The notes beneath the pieces are model-generated. The model did no database searches and was not told the origin of the DNA. It saw only the letters and a program-made list of their open reading frames with translations. From Gemmatimonadaceae bacterium (lineage in GTDB: Bacteria; Gemmatimonadota; Gemmatimonadetes; Gemmatimonadales; Gemmatimonadaceae), in assembly GCA_036496605.1 (NCBI GenBank), contig DASXKV010000037.1, positions 1-41,409 of the forward strand: a stretch of 41,409 bases of DNA, given 5' to 3'. The translations under genes and the position numbers were made by a program. Shown piece by piece: positions 17,209-25,933 of this stretch (position 1 is its first letter; every line of letters starts with the position of its first letter).

Positions 17209-17474
17209 TGCCCGAGCGTATCGTTCAGATTGTCAACAAAGCGGGATTGCATGCCAGGCCGGCGGCGGAGATTGTGAAGTTGGCCGCAAAGTACAACGCT
17301 GAGATTACCGTCGTCCGCGATGAGCTCGAGGTCAACGGAAAGAGTATCATGGGCGTGATGATGCTGGCGGCTGAATGCGGCTCGACGCTGCAACTCAAGG
17401 CGGAAGGACCGGACGCGAAGGAAGCGTTGGATGCACTGGAGAAGTTGATCGGGAGCAAGTTTGGCGAGAGTTGA
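17208..17474 (+). CDS. ptsH: Phosphocarrier protein HPr
   Basis: 88 residues. The active-site segment NKAGLHARPAAEIV places the phosphorylated histidine at position 15, and GKSIMGVMML places the regulatory serine at position 46, both at the classical positions. HPr carries phosphate from enzyme I to EIIA and is also the substrate of HPr kinase encoded in the same operon. The start shares one base with the EIID stop. Confidence 0.97.
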   Translation: MPERIVQIVNKAGLHARPAAEIVKLAAKYNAEITVVRDELEVNGKSIMGVMMLAAECGSTLQLKAEGPDAKEALDALEKLIGSKFGES

Positions 17475-17489
17475 CTCGGAGGTATCCAG

Positions 17490-19253
17490 GTGAAGCGGAA
17501 GCTCGTGGGGATTGGCGCGTCTCCGGGAATCGTCGTCGGCACCGTCCAGCTGCTGCGCTGGGAGGTACCGGACGTCGCACATCGTATCATTCCCGACGAC
17601 GGCATTCCCGCCGAGCTGACGCGATTTCACAACGCGCTCGAGGCGGCGAAGGAACGCTTGCGCCAGATCCGTACGCGCGTCGAAAGCACGGTGGGGCGCG
17701 AAGAGGCCGCGATCTTCGAGGTGCAGCTCTCGATTCTCGACGACCCGGATCTCACGCGGGGCGTCGAGGAGCTCATTCACCAGAATCTCGCCGCCGAGAA
17801 AGCGTTTGACATCCAGATGGTCGAATCGCGGCAGCGCTTCGCGCGCGCGGCGAGTCCCATGGTCCGTGAGCGCGTCGGCGACCTCACCGACGTGCACATC
17901 CGCGTGCTCTCACTCCTGCTCGGCCACGACCCGATCGACATCCCATCCGGCGGGAGGGCGATTCTCGTCACCCACGATCTGACGCCGAGCCTGACGGTTC
18001 AGCTGGATCGCAAATCGATCGTTGCCATTGCCACCGACGCGGGAACGCGCACGTCGCACGTCGCGATACTTGCGCGTTCGCTCAACTTGCCGGCGATCGT
18101 CGGGTTGCGCGATGCGACGAGCGAGCTGCGCGGCGGCGAACACGCGATTCTCGACGGCTCGACCGGTGTGCTCGCGATCGACCCGTCGCATGCCGACATC
18201 GAGTCCTATCGCGAGCGCGACCGGCAGGAGAAGGTTGCCGAAGCGGAGCTGCAGCGGCTCGCGTCGCTCGAGTCGATCACGACCGACGGCGTGCACGTCA
18301 CTCTGCGCGCGAACGTCGACCTGCCCGAGGAGGCCGACCTTGCCGCGTCGAGCGGCGCCGAGGGCGTTGGTCTGATGCGCACCGAGTTCCTCGTCCTCGG
18401 GCGCGCGACGATGCCTGACGAGGACGAGCAATATCGCGCCTACCGGAAAGTCGTCGAGGCGTTCGGGGGCAAGCCCGTTGTGATTCGCACCTTCGACATC
18501 GGCGGCGATAAACTGCCCGTTGGCGGCTATCCGAGCGAGCCGAATCCATTTCTCGGCTGGCGCGCGATCCGGATGTGCCTCGACAAGCCGGAGCTGTTCC
18601 GCACCCAGTTGCGCGCGCTGCTTCGTGCCGCCTCGCATGGCGACGTGCGCATCATGCTTCCGCTCGTCGTCACGCTCGACGAAGTGCTCGGAGCACGTGC
18701 GCTGCTCGAGGAGGCCGCGAGCCAGCTCGAGCGCCGCGGCGTCACCGTGCGCCGCGACGTCCCGTTAGGCGTGATGATCGAGACGCCCGCCGCCGCGGTT
18801 GCCGCCGACACGTTCACGCGCGACGGCGATGTCGCGTTCTTCAGCATCGGGACCAACGATCTGGTGCAGTACACGCTCGCCGTCGATCGCGGCAATGCGA
18901 ACCTGTCTTCTCGCTTCACGCCGTTGCATCCCGCCGTCCTTCGCCTCATCGAGCGGACCGTGCAGGTTGGCGAGGGCGCGGGCCTCGAGGTCGCCGTGTG
19001 CGGCGAGATGGCGTCGCAGCCGCTGATGGCGTTCGCGCTGATCGGGCTCGGCGTTAGGCAGCTGAGCGTGTCGCCGCGATCGGTGTCGCTCGTCAAGCGC
19101 ATCGTGCGTGGCATCTCGGCCGCGACCGCCGAGGAAGCCGCGAAGGCCGCGCTCAAGGCAAGCACTGCGGACGCCGCGAGCCGCGAGCTGCACCGTCGCC
19201 TGAGCGCTGCGATGCCGGAATTAGGTTTGTTGGAACAGGGACTGCCAGTGTAG
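17490..19253 (+). CDS. ptsI: PTS enzyme I (phosphoenolpyruvate-protein phosphotransferase)
   Basis: Takes phosphate from PEP and passes it to HPr. 587 residues from a GTG preceded by GGAGG. The N-terminal HPr-binding region is followed by [15 protein letters not shown] with the phosphohistidine at 190, then the PEP-binding barrel with [38 protein letters not shown] and VAVCGEMAS, whose cysteine is the proton donor. It is the last gene of the operon and completes a full phosphotransfer chain. Confidence 0.97.
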   Translation: MKRKLVGIGASPGIVVGTVQLLRWEVPDVAHRIIPDDGIPAELTRFHNALEAAKERLRQIRTRVESTVGREEAAIFEVQLSILDDPDLTRGVEELIHQNLAAEKAFDIQMVESRQRFARAASPMVRERVGDLTDVHIRVLSLLLGHDPIDIPSGGRAILVTHDLTPSLTVQLDRKSIVAIATDAGTRTSHVAILARSLNLPAIVGLRDATSELRGGEHAILDGSTGVLAIDPSHADIESYRERDRQEKVAEAELQRLASLESITTDGVHVTLRANVDLPEEADLAASSGAEGVGLMRTEFLVLGRATMPDEDEQYRAYRKVVEAFGGKPVVIRTFDIGGDKLPVGGYPSEPNPFLGWRAIRMCLDKPELFRTQLRALLRAASHGDVRIMLPLVVTLDEVLGARALLEEAASQLERRGVTVRRDVPLGVMIETPAAAVAADTFTRDGDVAFFSIGTNDLVQYTLAVDRGNANLSSRFTPLHPAVLRLIERTVQVGEGAGLEVAVCGEMASQPLMAFALIGLGVRQLSVSPRSVSLVKRIVRGISAATAEEAAKAALKASTADAASRELHRRLSAAMPELGLLEQGLPV

Positions 19254-19256
19254 ATG

Positions 19257-19413
19257 GTTGTTCGTTGCTGGTTGTTCGTGGTTATTGGTTGTTGGTAGTT
19301 GGTTGTTCGTAGATCGTAATCACCAAACACTAACCACCCACGACCAGCCACCAGTATCAACTACCAACAACCGACAACCAACTACCAACCACCACCAACT
19401 ACCAACCACCAAC
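19257..19413. repeat. Low-complexity GTTG/CAAC inverted repeat
   Basis: The first half of this 157-base stretch is built from GTTGGTAGTTGG-like units and the second half from their complement (CAACTACCAACAACC, CCAACTACCAACCACC), so it can form an imperfect hairpin. It fills the space between ptsI and metK. An open frame runs through it into metK, but the encoded residues are low-complexity and absent from the MetK family. Confidence 0.75.
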
Positions 19414-20589
19414 TTGTTCGATCGTCATCTCTTCACCTCGGAATCCGTCACCGAAGGGCATCCCGACAAAATCGCGGACGCCATCTCCGATGCCGTCCTC
19501 GACGCCATTCTCGCCGACGATCCAACCGCGCGCGTCGCCTGCGAAACGCTCGTCACGACGGGCCTCGCCTGCGTCGCCGGCGAGATCACGACGTCGACCT
19601 ATGTTCACGTCCCCGACATTGTCCGCGCGACCATCCAGCGCATCGGCTACACGGACGCGAGCTACGGGTTCGACAATCAGACGTGCGCCGTCATGAGCAC
19701 CATCGATCGACAATCGCCGGACATTGCGATGGGCGTCGACACCGGTGGCGCGGGCGATCAAGGTATGATGTTCGGCTATGCGTCGGACGAGACGCCGGAG
19801 TTGATGCCGATGCCGATCATGCTCGCGCATCGCATCACCAAGGCGCTCGCGGATCGGCGAAAGTCCGGCGATCTCGAGTGGCTGCGGCCGGACGGGAAGG
19901 CGCAGGTCACCGTGCTGTACGAAGACCGCCGTCCCGTCGCCGTCGATACGGTCGTCGTTTCGACGCAGCACTCGCCCGACGTCTCGCAGCGCGAGATCAA
20001 GCGCGGGATCATCGAGGAGATCGTCGAGCCCTCCATCCCCGAGTCGCTGCGCTCGCACAAGATCAAGTATCACGTCAATCCAACCGGACGCTTCGTGATC
20101 GGCGGCCCGCAGGGCGATGCGGGACTCACCGGACGCAAGATCATCGTCGACACCTATGGCGGTATGGGTCGGCACGGTGGCGGTGCCTTTAGCGGCAAGG
20201 ATCCGAGCAAAGTGGATCGGTCAGCCTGCTACGCGGCGCGCTGGGTCGCCAAGAACATCGTCGCCGCGGGTCTGGCGCGCCGATGTGAGGTTCAGCTCGC
20301 GTACGCGATCGGTGTTGCCGAGCCGGTCTCGGTGATGGTCGACAGCTTTGGTACGTCGGTCGTACCCGAGTCGGACATCATGGGCGCCGTGCGCGACGTG
20401 TTCGACCTCACTCCGCGCGGAATCATCCAGGCACTCGATCTCCGCAAGCCGATTTATTCCGCGACCTCGGCGTACGGCCACTTCGGCCGCAAGCCCGAGC
20501 GCATCGGCAACGGTCGTAAGGCTGCTAGGACGTTCACCTGGGAGCGGACCGATCGATCTGCGGCGCTGAAGCGCGCCGTGAAGGGCTAG
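19414..20589 (+). CDS. metK: S-adenosylmethionine synthetase
   Basis: Makes SAM from methionine and ATP in the cytoplasm. Motifs: [20 protein letters not shown] at the start, [15 protein letters not shown], and the phosphate loop [19 protein letters not shown]. The TTG at 19414 is chosen because it gives a family-like N-terminus ([12 protein letters not shown]) and 391 residues, but it has no ribosome-binding site: the upstream sequence is CAAC-rich repeat. A TTG further up (19258) keeps the frame open but would add 52 low-complexity residues. The enzyme is certain; the exact start is not. Confidence 0.95.
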   Translation: MFDRHLFTSESVTEGHPDKIADAISDAVLDAILADDPTARVACETLVTTGLACVAGEITTSTYVHVPDIVRATIQRIGYTDASYGFDNQTCAVMSTIDRQSPDIAMGVDTGGAGDQGMMFGYASDETPELMPMPIMLAHRITKALADRRKSGDLEWLRPDGKAQVTVLYEDRRPVAVDTVVVSTQHSPDVSQREIKRGIIEEIVEPSIPESLRSHKIKYHVNPTGRFVIGGPQGDAGLTGRKIIVDTYGGMGRHGGGAFSGKDPSKVDRSACYAARWVAKNIVAAGLARRCEVQLAYAIGVAEPVSVMVDSFGTSVVPESDIMGAVRDVFDLTPRGIIQALDLRKPIYSATSAYGHFGRKPERIGNGRKAARTFTWERTDRSAALKRAVKG

Positions 20590-20594
20590 GCCGC

Positions 20595-20875
20595 TGTCAT
20601 CCTGAGCGGAGCGAAGGATCGAGTGGACTGTAGCCGAGATAATGAGAGCAGATGCGAGAGCAGGCGCGTTCCAGGCCACAATGACAAGGAGTATTACGGA
20701 TTCGACGGATAGCACGGATCGAACGGATTCGGTCCAGGAGCATCCGTTCCATCCGCCGAATCCGTAATACTCTTTGTCATCGTGGCATCTTCGGCTGGGC
20801 CAGTTTTGATATGGAGTCGGCAAGCCCTGCTCTCACAATCTCAATTCCTTGACGAGAGCGCTCCTCAGGATGACA
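20595..20875. repeat. REP-like palindrome, TGTCATCCTGAGCG family, copy 2, interrupted
   Basis: The left arm (TGTCATCCTGAGCGGAGCGA from 20595) and right arm (GCGCTCCTCAGGATGACA to 20875) are those of the element at 5048-5147, but they lie 280 bases apart because other material is inserted between them, including a second, unrelated palindrome at 20681-20780. A GAGAGCAG/CTGCTCTC pair flanks the insert. Confidence 0.85.
20681..20780. repeat. Long palindrome nested in the REP-like element
   Basis: The left arm begins ATGACAAGGAGTATTACGGA and the right arm ends TCCGTAATACTCTTTGTCAT. About 45 bases on each side pair with only a few mismatches. The arms contain ACGGAT hexamers in tandem (at 20695, 20705, 20714 and 20722 or so). 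No coding capacity. Confidence 0.85.
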
Positions 20876-20932
20876 CGTCTGGGTCCGGACGATAACTTCC
20901 AGAAAGCATCACGAACCTCAGCCCCTTGCCAC

Positions 20933-21448
20933 GTGGTCGAAGTCGTCGTTGCCCGGCTCGGTCTCGACAGTACGACGCAGTCGTACGTCCTCGTCCTTCA
21001 GGAGAAGGGAGGGCCGCGTCTGCTGCCGATCTGGATCGGCCAGCCGGAGGCCGAGTCGATCGTTATGCAGATCCACAGCATCAAGCGCGCGCGTCCGCTG
21101 ACCCACGACCTGTGCAAGAATCTGATCCTCGGTCTCGGCGGTTCGCTCCGCCGCGTGCAGATCACGCGGGTCGAGAAGAATACCTATTATGCCGAGCTGC
21201 ACATCAACCGTGGCGACAACGTAGTGCAGATCGACGCGCGTCCCTCGGACAGCATCGCGATTGCGCTGCGCCTCGCGGCTCCGATCTTCGCCGCGGAGAC
21301 GCTGCTCTCGACGATCGAGATGGACGAGCAGAGCGACGAGACACCCGGTGCCGCAGCGACGCCCGACACGGGTGAGCTGAGCGCCGATCAGCTCAAGGAA
21401 TACCTCGAGAATCTCCGGCCGGAGGATTTCGGGAAATTCAACCTCTGA
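20933..21448 (+). CDS. DUF151 bifunctional nuclease family protein
   Basis: A 171-residue protein of the DUF151 family, members of which are described as bifunctional nucleases in plants and bacteria. Family features: VVEVVVARLGLD at the start, GGPRLLPIWIGQPEAESI, RPLTHDLCKNLILGLGG and RPSDSIAIALRLAAPIF. The GTG at 20933 is preferred because the family normally begins there; an open frame continues upstream into the palindromic repeat but encodes nothing family-like. The C-terminus has an acidic tail (ADQLKEYLENLRPEDFGKF), reminiscent of the UVR-like tail region in homologues. The role in this cell is unknown. Confidence 0.88.
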   Translation: MVEVVVARLGLDSTTQSYVLVLQEKGGPRLLPIWIGQPEAESIVMQIHSIKRARPLTHDLCKNLILGLGGSLRRVQITRVEKNTYYAELHINRGDNVVQIDARPSDSIAIALRLAAPIFAAETLLSTIEMDEQSDETPGAAATPDTGELSADQLKEYLENLRPEDFGKFNL

Positions 21449-21506
21449 CTCTCCCGCGCCGAAACCTCTCTTTGTTTCTTGTTCTTCGGGGCACGAGCTG
21501 TAGGAG

Positions 21507-21767
21507 GTCGCTGAAACCGCTGACACGGCGCTGAGACCTCTGACGGGTTCCTCAGCAGCGACGGTTCCATGCACCAAGTAGCGATGGTTTCTTGTTTAAA
21601 TGCCTCGGGAAGCTTCCAACGGTCAGAGACGTCTCCGGACGCTTTCACAAATTCACAACATCACTGGGCGCGGAGCTGTCTCCGCACACGGAGCGCGTCA
21701 GCGGTTTCAGCGCCGTGTCAGTGGTATCAGTGGTCCCCCTGACCTCAATCGTTCCCGAAATCCCCGG
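21507..21767. repeat. Dispersed hairpin repeat, copy 3
   Basis: The same element as at 111-334 and 11081-11385, in the same orientation. The left end is GCTGAAACCGCTGACACGGC, the right end GTCAGCGGTTTCAGCGCCGT, then GGTCCCCCTGACCTCAATCG. The right flank (to CCCGAAATCCCCGG) is the reverse complement of the left flank of copy 2, so the element is a palindrome with interchangeable outer arms. A base is missing at about 21583 relative to the other copies, which breaks the short open frame seen in them. Confidence 0.85.
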
Positions 21768-21832
21768 ATGATCTTCTGCGTCCTCTGCGACCTCTTTGCT
21801 TCATAATCCTGGTACTCTTCGCCGCGGCTGGA

Positions 21833-22963
21833 TTGTGCGTTGGTGCCGCGATGTCGAGGCCGTTGCCTGCCCAAGCAACACCCGCCCGGACCGTCGACGG
21901 CGTCGTTATGCACGGCGAGGCCAAGGGACCGCGTCCGATCGCCGGCGTACACGTCGTCCTGCACCGCGTTGGGCCCGATCGCGCCGGACCACTCGATTCG
22001 ATGCTCACCGAGGCGCGTGGGCGATATCACTTTCGCTACGTCCCTTCGGGCAGCCCCGACGCGATCTACTTCGTCTCGGCGTCGTACGACGGCATCGCGT
22101 ACTTCAGCGTCCCGCTGCACGATCCGGTGACGCGAGGCGACGACGCGCAGATCATGGTGTATGACACGACCTCGGGCCCCGTGCCGATTCACGTCCTCGG
22201 TCATCACATCATCGTCGGCTCGCCGGACGCGCACGGGCAACGCGAATCGGTCGAGGTCTTCGAGCTCGGCAACGATTCGAGCGTCACCCGCGTGACGGGC
22301 GGCGCCGAGCGGCCCGTGTGGCAGGCCCAGCTCCCGCGCGGCGTGCTGAGTCCCAAGGTGAATCCAACCGGAGAGATCGCGCCGAGTGCAATCTCGTTCA
22401 CTGGTGGAGTCGTTAGGCTCTACGCGCCGGTGAGTCCGGGTGCGAGGCAGTTGTCGTACGCGTTCCAGGTGCCGAAGGCAGCGCTGCCGCTCTCATTCTC
22501 GATCGAGCAGCCGACGAGTGTGCTCGAGGTGCTGCTCGAGGAGCCGCGCGTAACGGTGACGGGTGGAAATCTCGCCGAAGTCGCGCCGACGACGTCCGGT
22601 GGACGATCCTTCCGTCGATTCCTCGGACAGAACATCCCGGCGCAGAGCGTCGTTCAGATCGACGTGCCCTTCACGCTCGGTGACACGCGCTCGCGATTCT
22701 TCATCGCCATCGCCGTCGTTTGCGGCGCGGCGATGCTCGGCGCAATTCTCTTTGCGACACGCGGCCGCCGCGTGCCGGCGCGAGCAGCGCCGACATATTC
22801 GCCCGCGGCGGACGAACTACTGCAAACCATTACGCAGCTCGACGCGCGTTTCGAGCAAGCCAATGGCGCCACGGAAGATCAGCGTGCGGCATACGAGGCC
22901 GAACGCGGCCGGCTCAAGGCGCGCTTGGCGGCCGCGCTTGCCGAAGAGCCCCAGCCCCGATAA
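21833..22963 (+). CDS. Exported membrane-anchored protein with carboxypeptidase-regulatory-like domain
   Basis: 376 residues from the first conventional start (TTG at 21833), function unknown. Residues 20-115 resemble a carboxypeptidase-regulatory/transthyretin-like beta-sandwich (DGVVMHGEA..PIAGVHVVLHRV, then YHFRYVPSG). One transmembrane segment follows near 298 (FIAIAVVCGAAMLGAILFA), then an acidic coiled-coil tail (LLQTITQLDARFEQ, YEAERGRLKARLAAAL). The frame is open upstream of the TTG and encodes CFIILVLFAAAGLCVGAA, a good signal peptide, but no ATG, GTG or TTG lies before it. The true start may be a CTG (21776, 21785 or 21809). A cobalamin riboswitch follows the gene, so it is probably a separate transcript. 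Confidence 0.65.
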   Translation: MCVGAAMSRPLPAQATPARTVDGVVMHGEAKGPRPIAGVHVVLHRVGPDRAGPLDSMLTEARGRYHFRYVPSGSPDAIYFVSASYDGIAYFSVPLHDPVTRGDDAQIMVYDTTSGPVPIHVLGHHIIVGSPDAHGQRESVEVFELGNDSSVTRVTGGAERPVWQAQLPRGVLSPKVNPTGEIAPSAISFTGGVVRLYAPVSPGARQLSYAFQVPKAALPLSFSIEQPTSVLEVLLEEPRVTVTGGNLAEVAPTTSGGRSFRRFLGQNIPAQSVVQIDVPFTLGDTRSRFFIAIAVVCGAAMLGAILFATRGRRVPARAAPTYSPAADELLQTITQLDARFEQANGATEDQRAAYEAERGRLKARLAAALAEEPQPR

Positions 22964-22989
22964 CATTCGCGACACAATCGAACGATCGC

Positions 22990-23140
22990 GGACGCGGGAC
23001 ACGGAAACCGGTGTGATGCCGGTGCGGCCCCGCCACTGTGACGGGTAATATGAGTCTGCTCAACAGCCACTGATCGGCGCAGGTCCGGTCGGGAAGGCGA
23101 GCAGACAGCCCGAAGCCAGGAGACGACCCCGTCTGCGCCA
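22990..23140 (+). promoter_or_regulatory. Cobalamin (adenosylcobalamin) riboswitch
   Basis: The conserved core of the B12 riboswitch is present in order: ACACGGAAACCGGTGTGATG, then GCCCCGCCACTGTGACGG, the internal GCCACTGATCGGC, GGTCGGGAAGGCGAGC, and the B12 box GAAGCCAGGAGACGACC at 23112-23128. GCAGAC (23101-23106) can pair with GTCTGC (23131-23136) around the B12 box, a possible part of the expression platform; no T-run terminator is visible, so control of translation is as likely. It sits upstream of btuFCD-btuB, whose products import cobalamin. Confidence 0.93.
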
Positions 23141-23232
23141 CACTTTCAGATCCTCGGGGGAGGACTGGTGGCGACGACGCGCCGGATCGTGTTGGGCGTG
23201 TTCGACGTGACGGGCATCCTTCCTCGAGAACG

Positions 23233-24150
23233 GTGCCCGTTTTGCATTTCATTGCTTCGCGGCTCGCTGTTCGCTGCACGCTGACGATCGTCGCGATCGT
23301 CGCGATCGGGGCGTGCCGCGAGCACGCTCCGGAGAATCGCAGCGCCGGGAGTGTCGTCGACGACTACGGCCGCACCGTTAGGCTGAACGCGGCGCCGCAA
23401 CGCATCGTCTCATTGAATCCCGCGACCACGGAGCTGCTCTTCGCCCTCGGCGCCGGGCCGCGCGTCGTCGGCCGGACGCAATACGATTTCTGGCCCGATT
23501 CGGCACGCCTCGTTCCGAGCGTCGGCGCGGGCATGCGGCCGAACCTCGAGGCGGTGCTTGGCCGACAACCCGACCTGGTGGTGATGTACGCCAGCGGCGA
23601 CGATCGCGGCGCCGCTGATCGCCTAACGGCTGCCGGCATTGCGACGGCGGCGTTCCGCATCGACAAGATTCGGGACTTCGCTCGTGTTGCCATGGACCTC
23701 GGGAGGCTCCTTGGTGACACGATGCGCGCTCGGACTGTCGTCGATTCGGTCACTGCAACGCTCGACCGCGTTCGTCGCGCCACCGACACGCTGCCGCGGC
23801 CGACTGTTTTCCTGCACGCCTGGGAGAAGCCGCTCATGACGATCGGCGGCGGAAGCTTTCTCTCCGAGCTCGTCACGATCGCGGGTGGGCGGAACGTGTA
23901 CGACTCGCTGCCGGCGCCATCGCCAGTCGTCACACTCGAAGACGTGCTGCGCCGGAACCCGGACATCGTGCTCGTGAGTCCGCTGGAGCGTGAGACTTTG
24001 CTCACGAGCAAGCGGTGGCACGCGTTGCCGGCGGTCCGCGCAGGGCGTGTCGTTGCCTATGATACCAACGTCGTCGAGCGGCCGTCGGTGAAGCTGGGCG
24101 AAGCCGCCGTCTCGCTCGCGCGAATTCTGCACCCGGGCGTGCTGCCATGA
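23233..24150 (+). CDS. btuF: Cobalamin ABC transporter substrate-binding lipoprotein
   Basis: A helical-backbone metal receptor-type binding protein of 305 residues. The N-terminus is a lipoprotein signal (LTIVAIVAIGAC with the lipobox cysteine at 28), followed by the BtuF/FepB-like core VVDDYGRTVRL, RIVSLNPATTELLFALGAG and GMRPNLEAVLGRQPDLVV. The cobalamin riboswitch upstream and btuCD downstream identify the ligand as cobalamin rather than a siderophore. GTG start with a weak ribosome-binding site; the stop overlaps btuC by four bases. Confidence 0.9.
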   Translation: MPVLHFIASRLAVRCTLTIVAIVAIGACREHAPENRSAGSVVDDYGRTVRLNAAPQRIVSLNPATTELLFALGAGPRVVGRTQYDFWPDSARLVPSVGAGMRPNLEAVLGRQPDLVVMYASGDDRGAADRLTAAGIATAAFRIDKIRDFARVAMDLGRLLGDTMRARTVVDSVTATLDRVRRATDTLPRPTVFLHAWEKPLMTIGGGSFLSELVTIAGGRNVYDSLPAPSPVVTLEDVLRRNPDIVLVSPLERETLLTSKRWHALPAVRAGRVVAYDTNVVERPSVKLGEAAVSLARILHPGVLP

Positions 24151-25130
24151 GCGCGCGAGCGAGCTGGTTGCGCTGGTCGGCCTTCGTCATCGGCCTTGGC
24201 GTCGCGCTCGTGCTTGCCGTCGCCCTGGGGACGATCGCTCTCTCGCCCGGTCAGGTGTGGAGTGCTCTCCTCGGACGCGGCGATGCCACGGCGATCACCA
24301 TCGTGCGGGTACTCCGTTTACCGCGCGCGGTGCTGGCGGCGCTGATCGGCGCGGGGCTTGGCATCTCGGGCGCAGCGCTCCAGGGCACGATGCGCAACCC
24401 GCTCGCCGAGCCCTATCTCCTTGGGGTGTCGGGTGGGGCGGCGGTGGGGGCCGTGGTCGCCGTCTCGTTAGGCCTGGCGCTCACGCTCGTGCCGATCGCG
24501 GCGTTCGCGGGCGCGATCGCCGCGGTGACGCTCGCGTTCTTCGTCGCACACGCCGCCGGCACGCGCGGTGACGCGCGCATTCTGCTCATGGCCGGTGTCG
24601 TCGTCGGCGCCTTCGCCAACTCGGTGATCATGCTCGTCCTTGGCAGCGCACCATCCAACGTCGTGCGCGACGCCGTCTGGTGGATGATGGGCTCGGTCGC
24701 CGCGGCCACGTGGTCCGACAACGGCTGGCTCTTCGGGTATCTCGTCGTTGGCGGCGGCGCGCTCTTTCTCTGGGCACGGCAGATCGACGTGCTTGCGTTA
24801 GGCGACGACACCGCCGCCGCCCTCGGGCTCGATCCCGAGCGGACCGCGCGGAAGGTGTACGCCGCGGCGTCGCTCGTCGCGGCGGCGACCGTTGCGGCGG
24901 CCGGCCTCGTCGGCTTTGTCGGACTCGTCGTGCCGCACATCGTGCGGGGCACCGGTGTGAGACGCCATCTGCCATTGCTGGCGGGCAGCGCGCTCGTCGG
25001 CGCGGGACTCGTCGTCCTCGCCGATCTCGCCGCGCGCACGATCCGTCCTCCAGCCGAGCTCCCGTTAGGCGCCGTCACGGCGATCGTCGGCGTGCCGTTT
25101 TTCCTCGCGCGTCTCCGGCGGCTCGCATGA
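24147..25130 (+). CDS. btuC: Cobalamin ABC transporter permease
   Basis: An inner-membrane permease of the FecCD/BtuC family, 327 residues, about ten transmembrane helices. Motifs include RLPRAVLAALIGAGLGISGAALQG near residue 54 and, towards the C-terminus, GLVGFVGLVVPHIVR, LPLLAGSALVGAGLVVLAD and LPLGAVTAIVGVPFFLARL. It is translationally coupled to btuF and btuD. Three CGTTAGG motifs fall in this gene. Confidence 0.93.
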   Translation: MSARASWLRWSAFVIGLGVALVLAVALGTIALSPGQVWSALLGRGDATAITIVRVLRLPRAVLAALIGAGLGISGAALQGTMRNPLAEPYLLGVSGGAAVGAVVAVSLGLALTLVPIAAFAGAIAAVTLAFFVAHAAGTRGDARILLMAGVVVGAFANSVIMLVLGSAPSNVVRDAVWWMMGSVAAATWSDNGWLFGYLVVGGGALFLWARQIDVLALGDDTAAALGLDPERTARKVYAAASLVAAATVAAAGLVGFVGLVVPHIVRGTGVRRHLPLLAGSALVGAGLVVLADLAARTIRPPAELPLGAVTAIVGVPFFLARLRRLA

Positions 25131-25915
25131 TTCGCTACGACGACGTCGTCGTCCGGTATCCGCGCGCGAGCCGCGACGCGCTCTCCGGCGTTCGACTGGA
25201 GGCGATCCGCGGGCGTCTCACCGCGGTCGTCGGCCCCAATGGCAGCGGCAAGAGCACGCTCGTGCGCGCGCTGTTGGGCCGTGTGGATATCAGCGGCGGC
25301 CAGGTGCTCCTCAACGGCGAGCCCGTCACGGATCGAATGACGTTCGCGCGGCGAGTTGCCGTCGTGACACAGCGCGAGGAGCTCGCCTTTCCATTGAGCG
25401 TCGGGGAGTACGTCGCCCTTGGCCGATTTCCACACCTCGGTGGATGGCGCAGTGCGGGGAGGGCCGACCGCGTCGCCGTCGAGCGCGCGATGACGCGAGC
25501 TGGCGTCGAGCGATTTGCTCGCGACGAGCGCACGCTGCAGGAGCTCTCCGGCGGCGAATGGCAGCGCGTGCGGCTCGCGCGCGCGCTCGCTCAGGAGGCC
25601 GAATCGCTCGTACTGGACGAGCCAACGACATTTCTCGACATCGCGCACGAGATGTCGGTTTTTGAACTTCTCCATCAGCTCGCAGCCGAGGGTCTCGCCG
25701 TCTTGCTCGTGAGCCATCAACTCAACCTCGTCGCGCGGTTTGCCGACGAGATCTTCCTGCTCCATGAGGGCCGCATCGCCGCGGCCGGCCCGCCTGACGA
25801 GGTGATGCAGGCGCCTGTTCTCGAGCGCGTCTACGAGTGGCCACTCGTCGTCACGCGCGATCCCGCTGTCGGCGCACCCGCACTACTTCCGCTGCGCGTC
25901 CGCCGGCGGATCTAA
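25127..25915 (+). CDS. btuD: Cobalamin ABC transporter ATPase
   Basis: 262 residues. The cytoplasmic ATPase that powers uptake: Walker A GPNGSGKS at 36-43, Q-loop VTQREEL, signature LSGGE, Walker B LVLDEPTTFLD and H-loop SHQLN. All motifs are intact. It starts at the ATG at 25127, overlapping the btuC stop by four bases. Confidence 0.93.
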   Translation: MIRYDDVVVRYPRASRDALSGVRLEAIRGRLTAVVGPNGSGKSTLVRALLGRVDISGGQVLLNGEPVTDRMTFARRVAVVTQREELAFPLSVGEYVALGRFPHLGGWRSAGRADRVAVERAMTRAGVERFARDERTLQELSGGEWQRVRLARALAQEAESLVLDEPTTFLDIAHEMSVFELLHQLAAEGLAVLLVSHQLNLVARFADEIFLLHEGRIAAAGPPDEVMQAPVLERVYEWPLVVTRDPAVGAPALLPLRVRRRI

Positions 25916-25933
25916 CGCTCCACACTTCCTTCC

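Noticed and set aside
19258..19413. N-terminal extension of MetK from the upstream TTG
   Set aside because: The 52 extra residues come from a GTTG/CAAC simple repeat and are absent from the family.
24413..25765. 450-residue open frame on the minus strand opposite btuC/btuD
   Set aside because: It is the antisense shadow of two certain genes in GC-rich DNA; composition is Arg/Thr/Ala-rich and no domain is visible.
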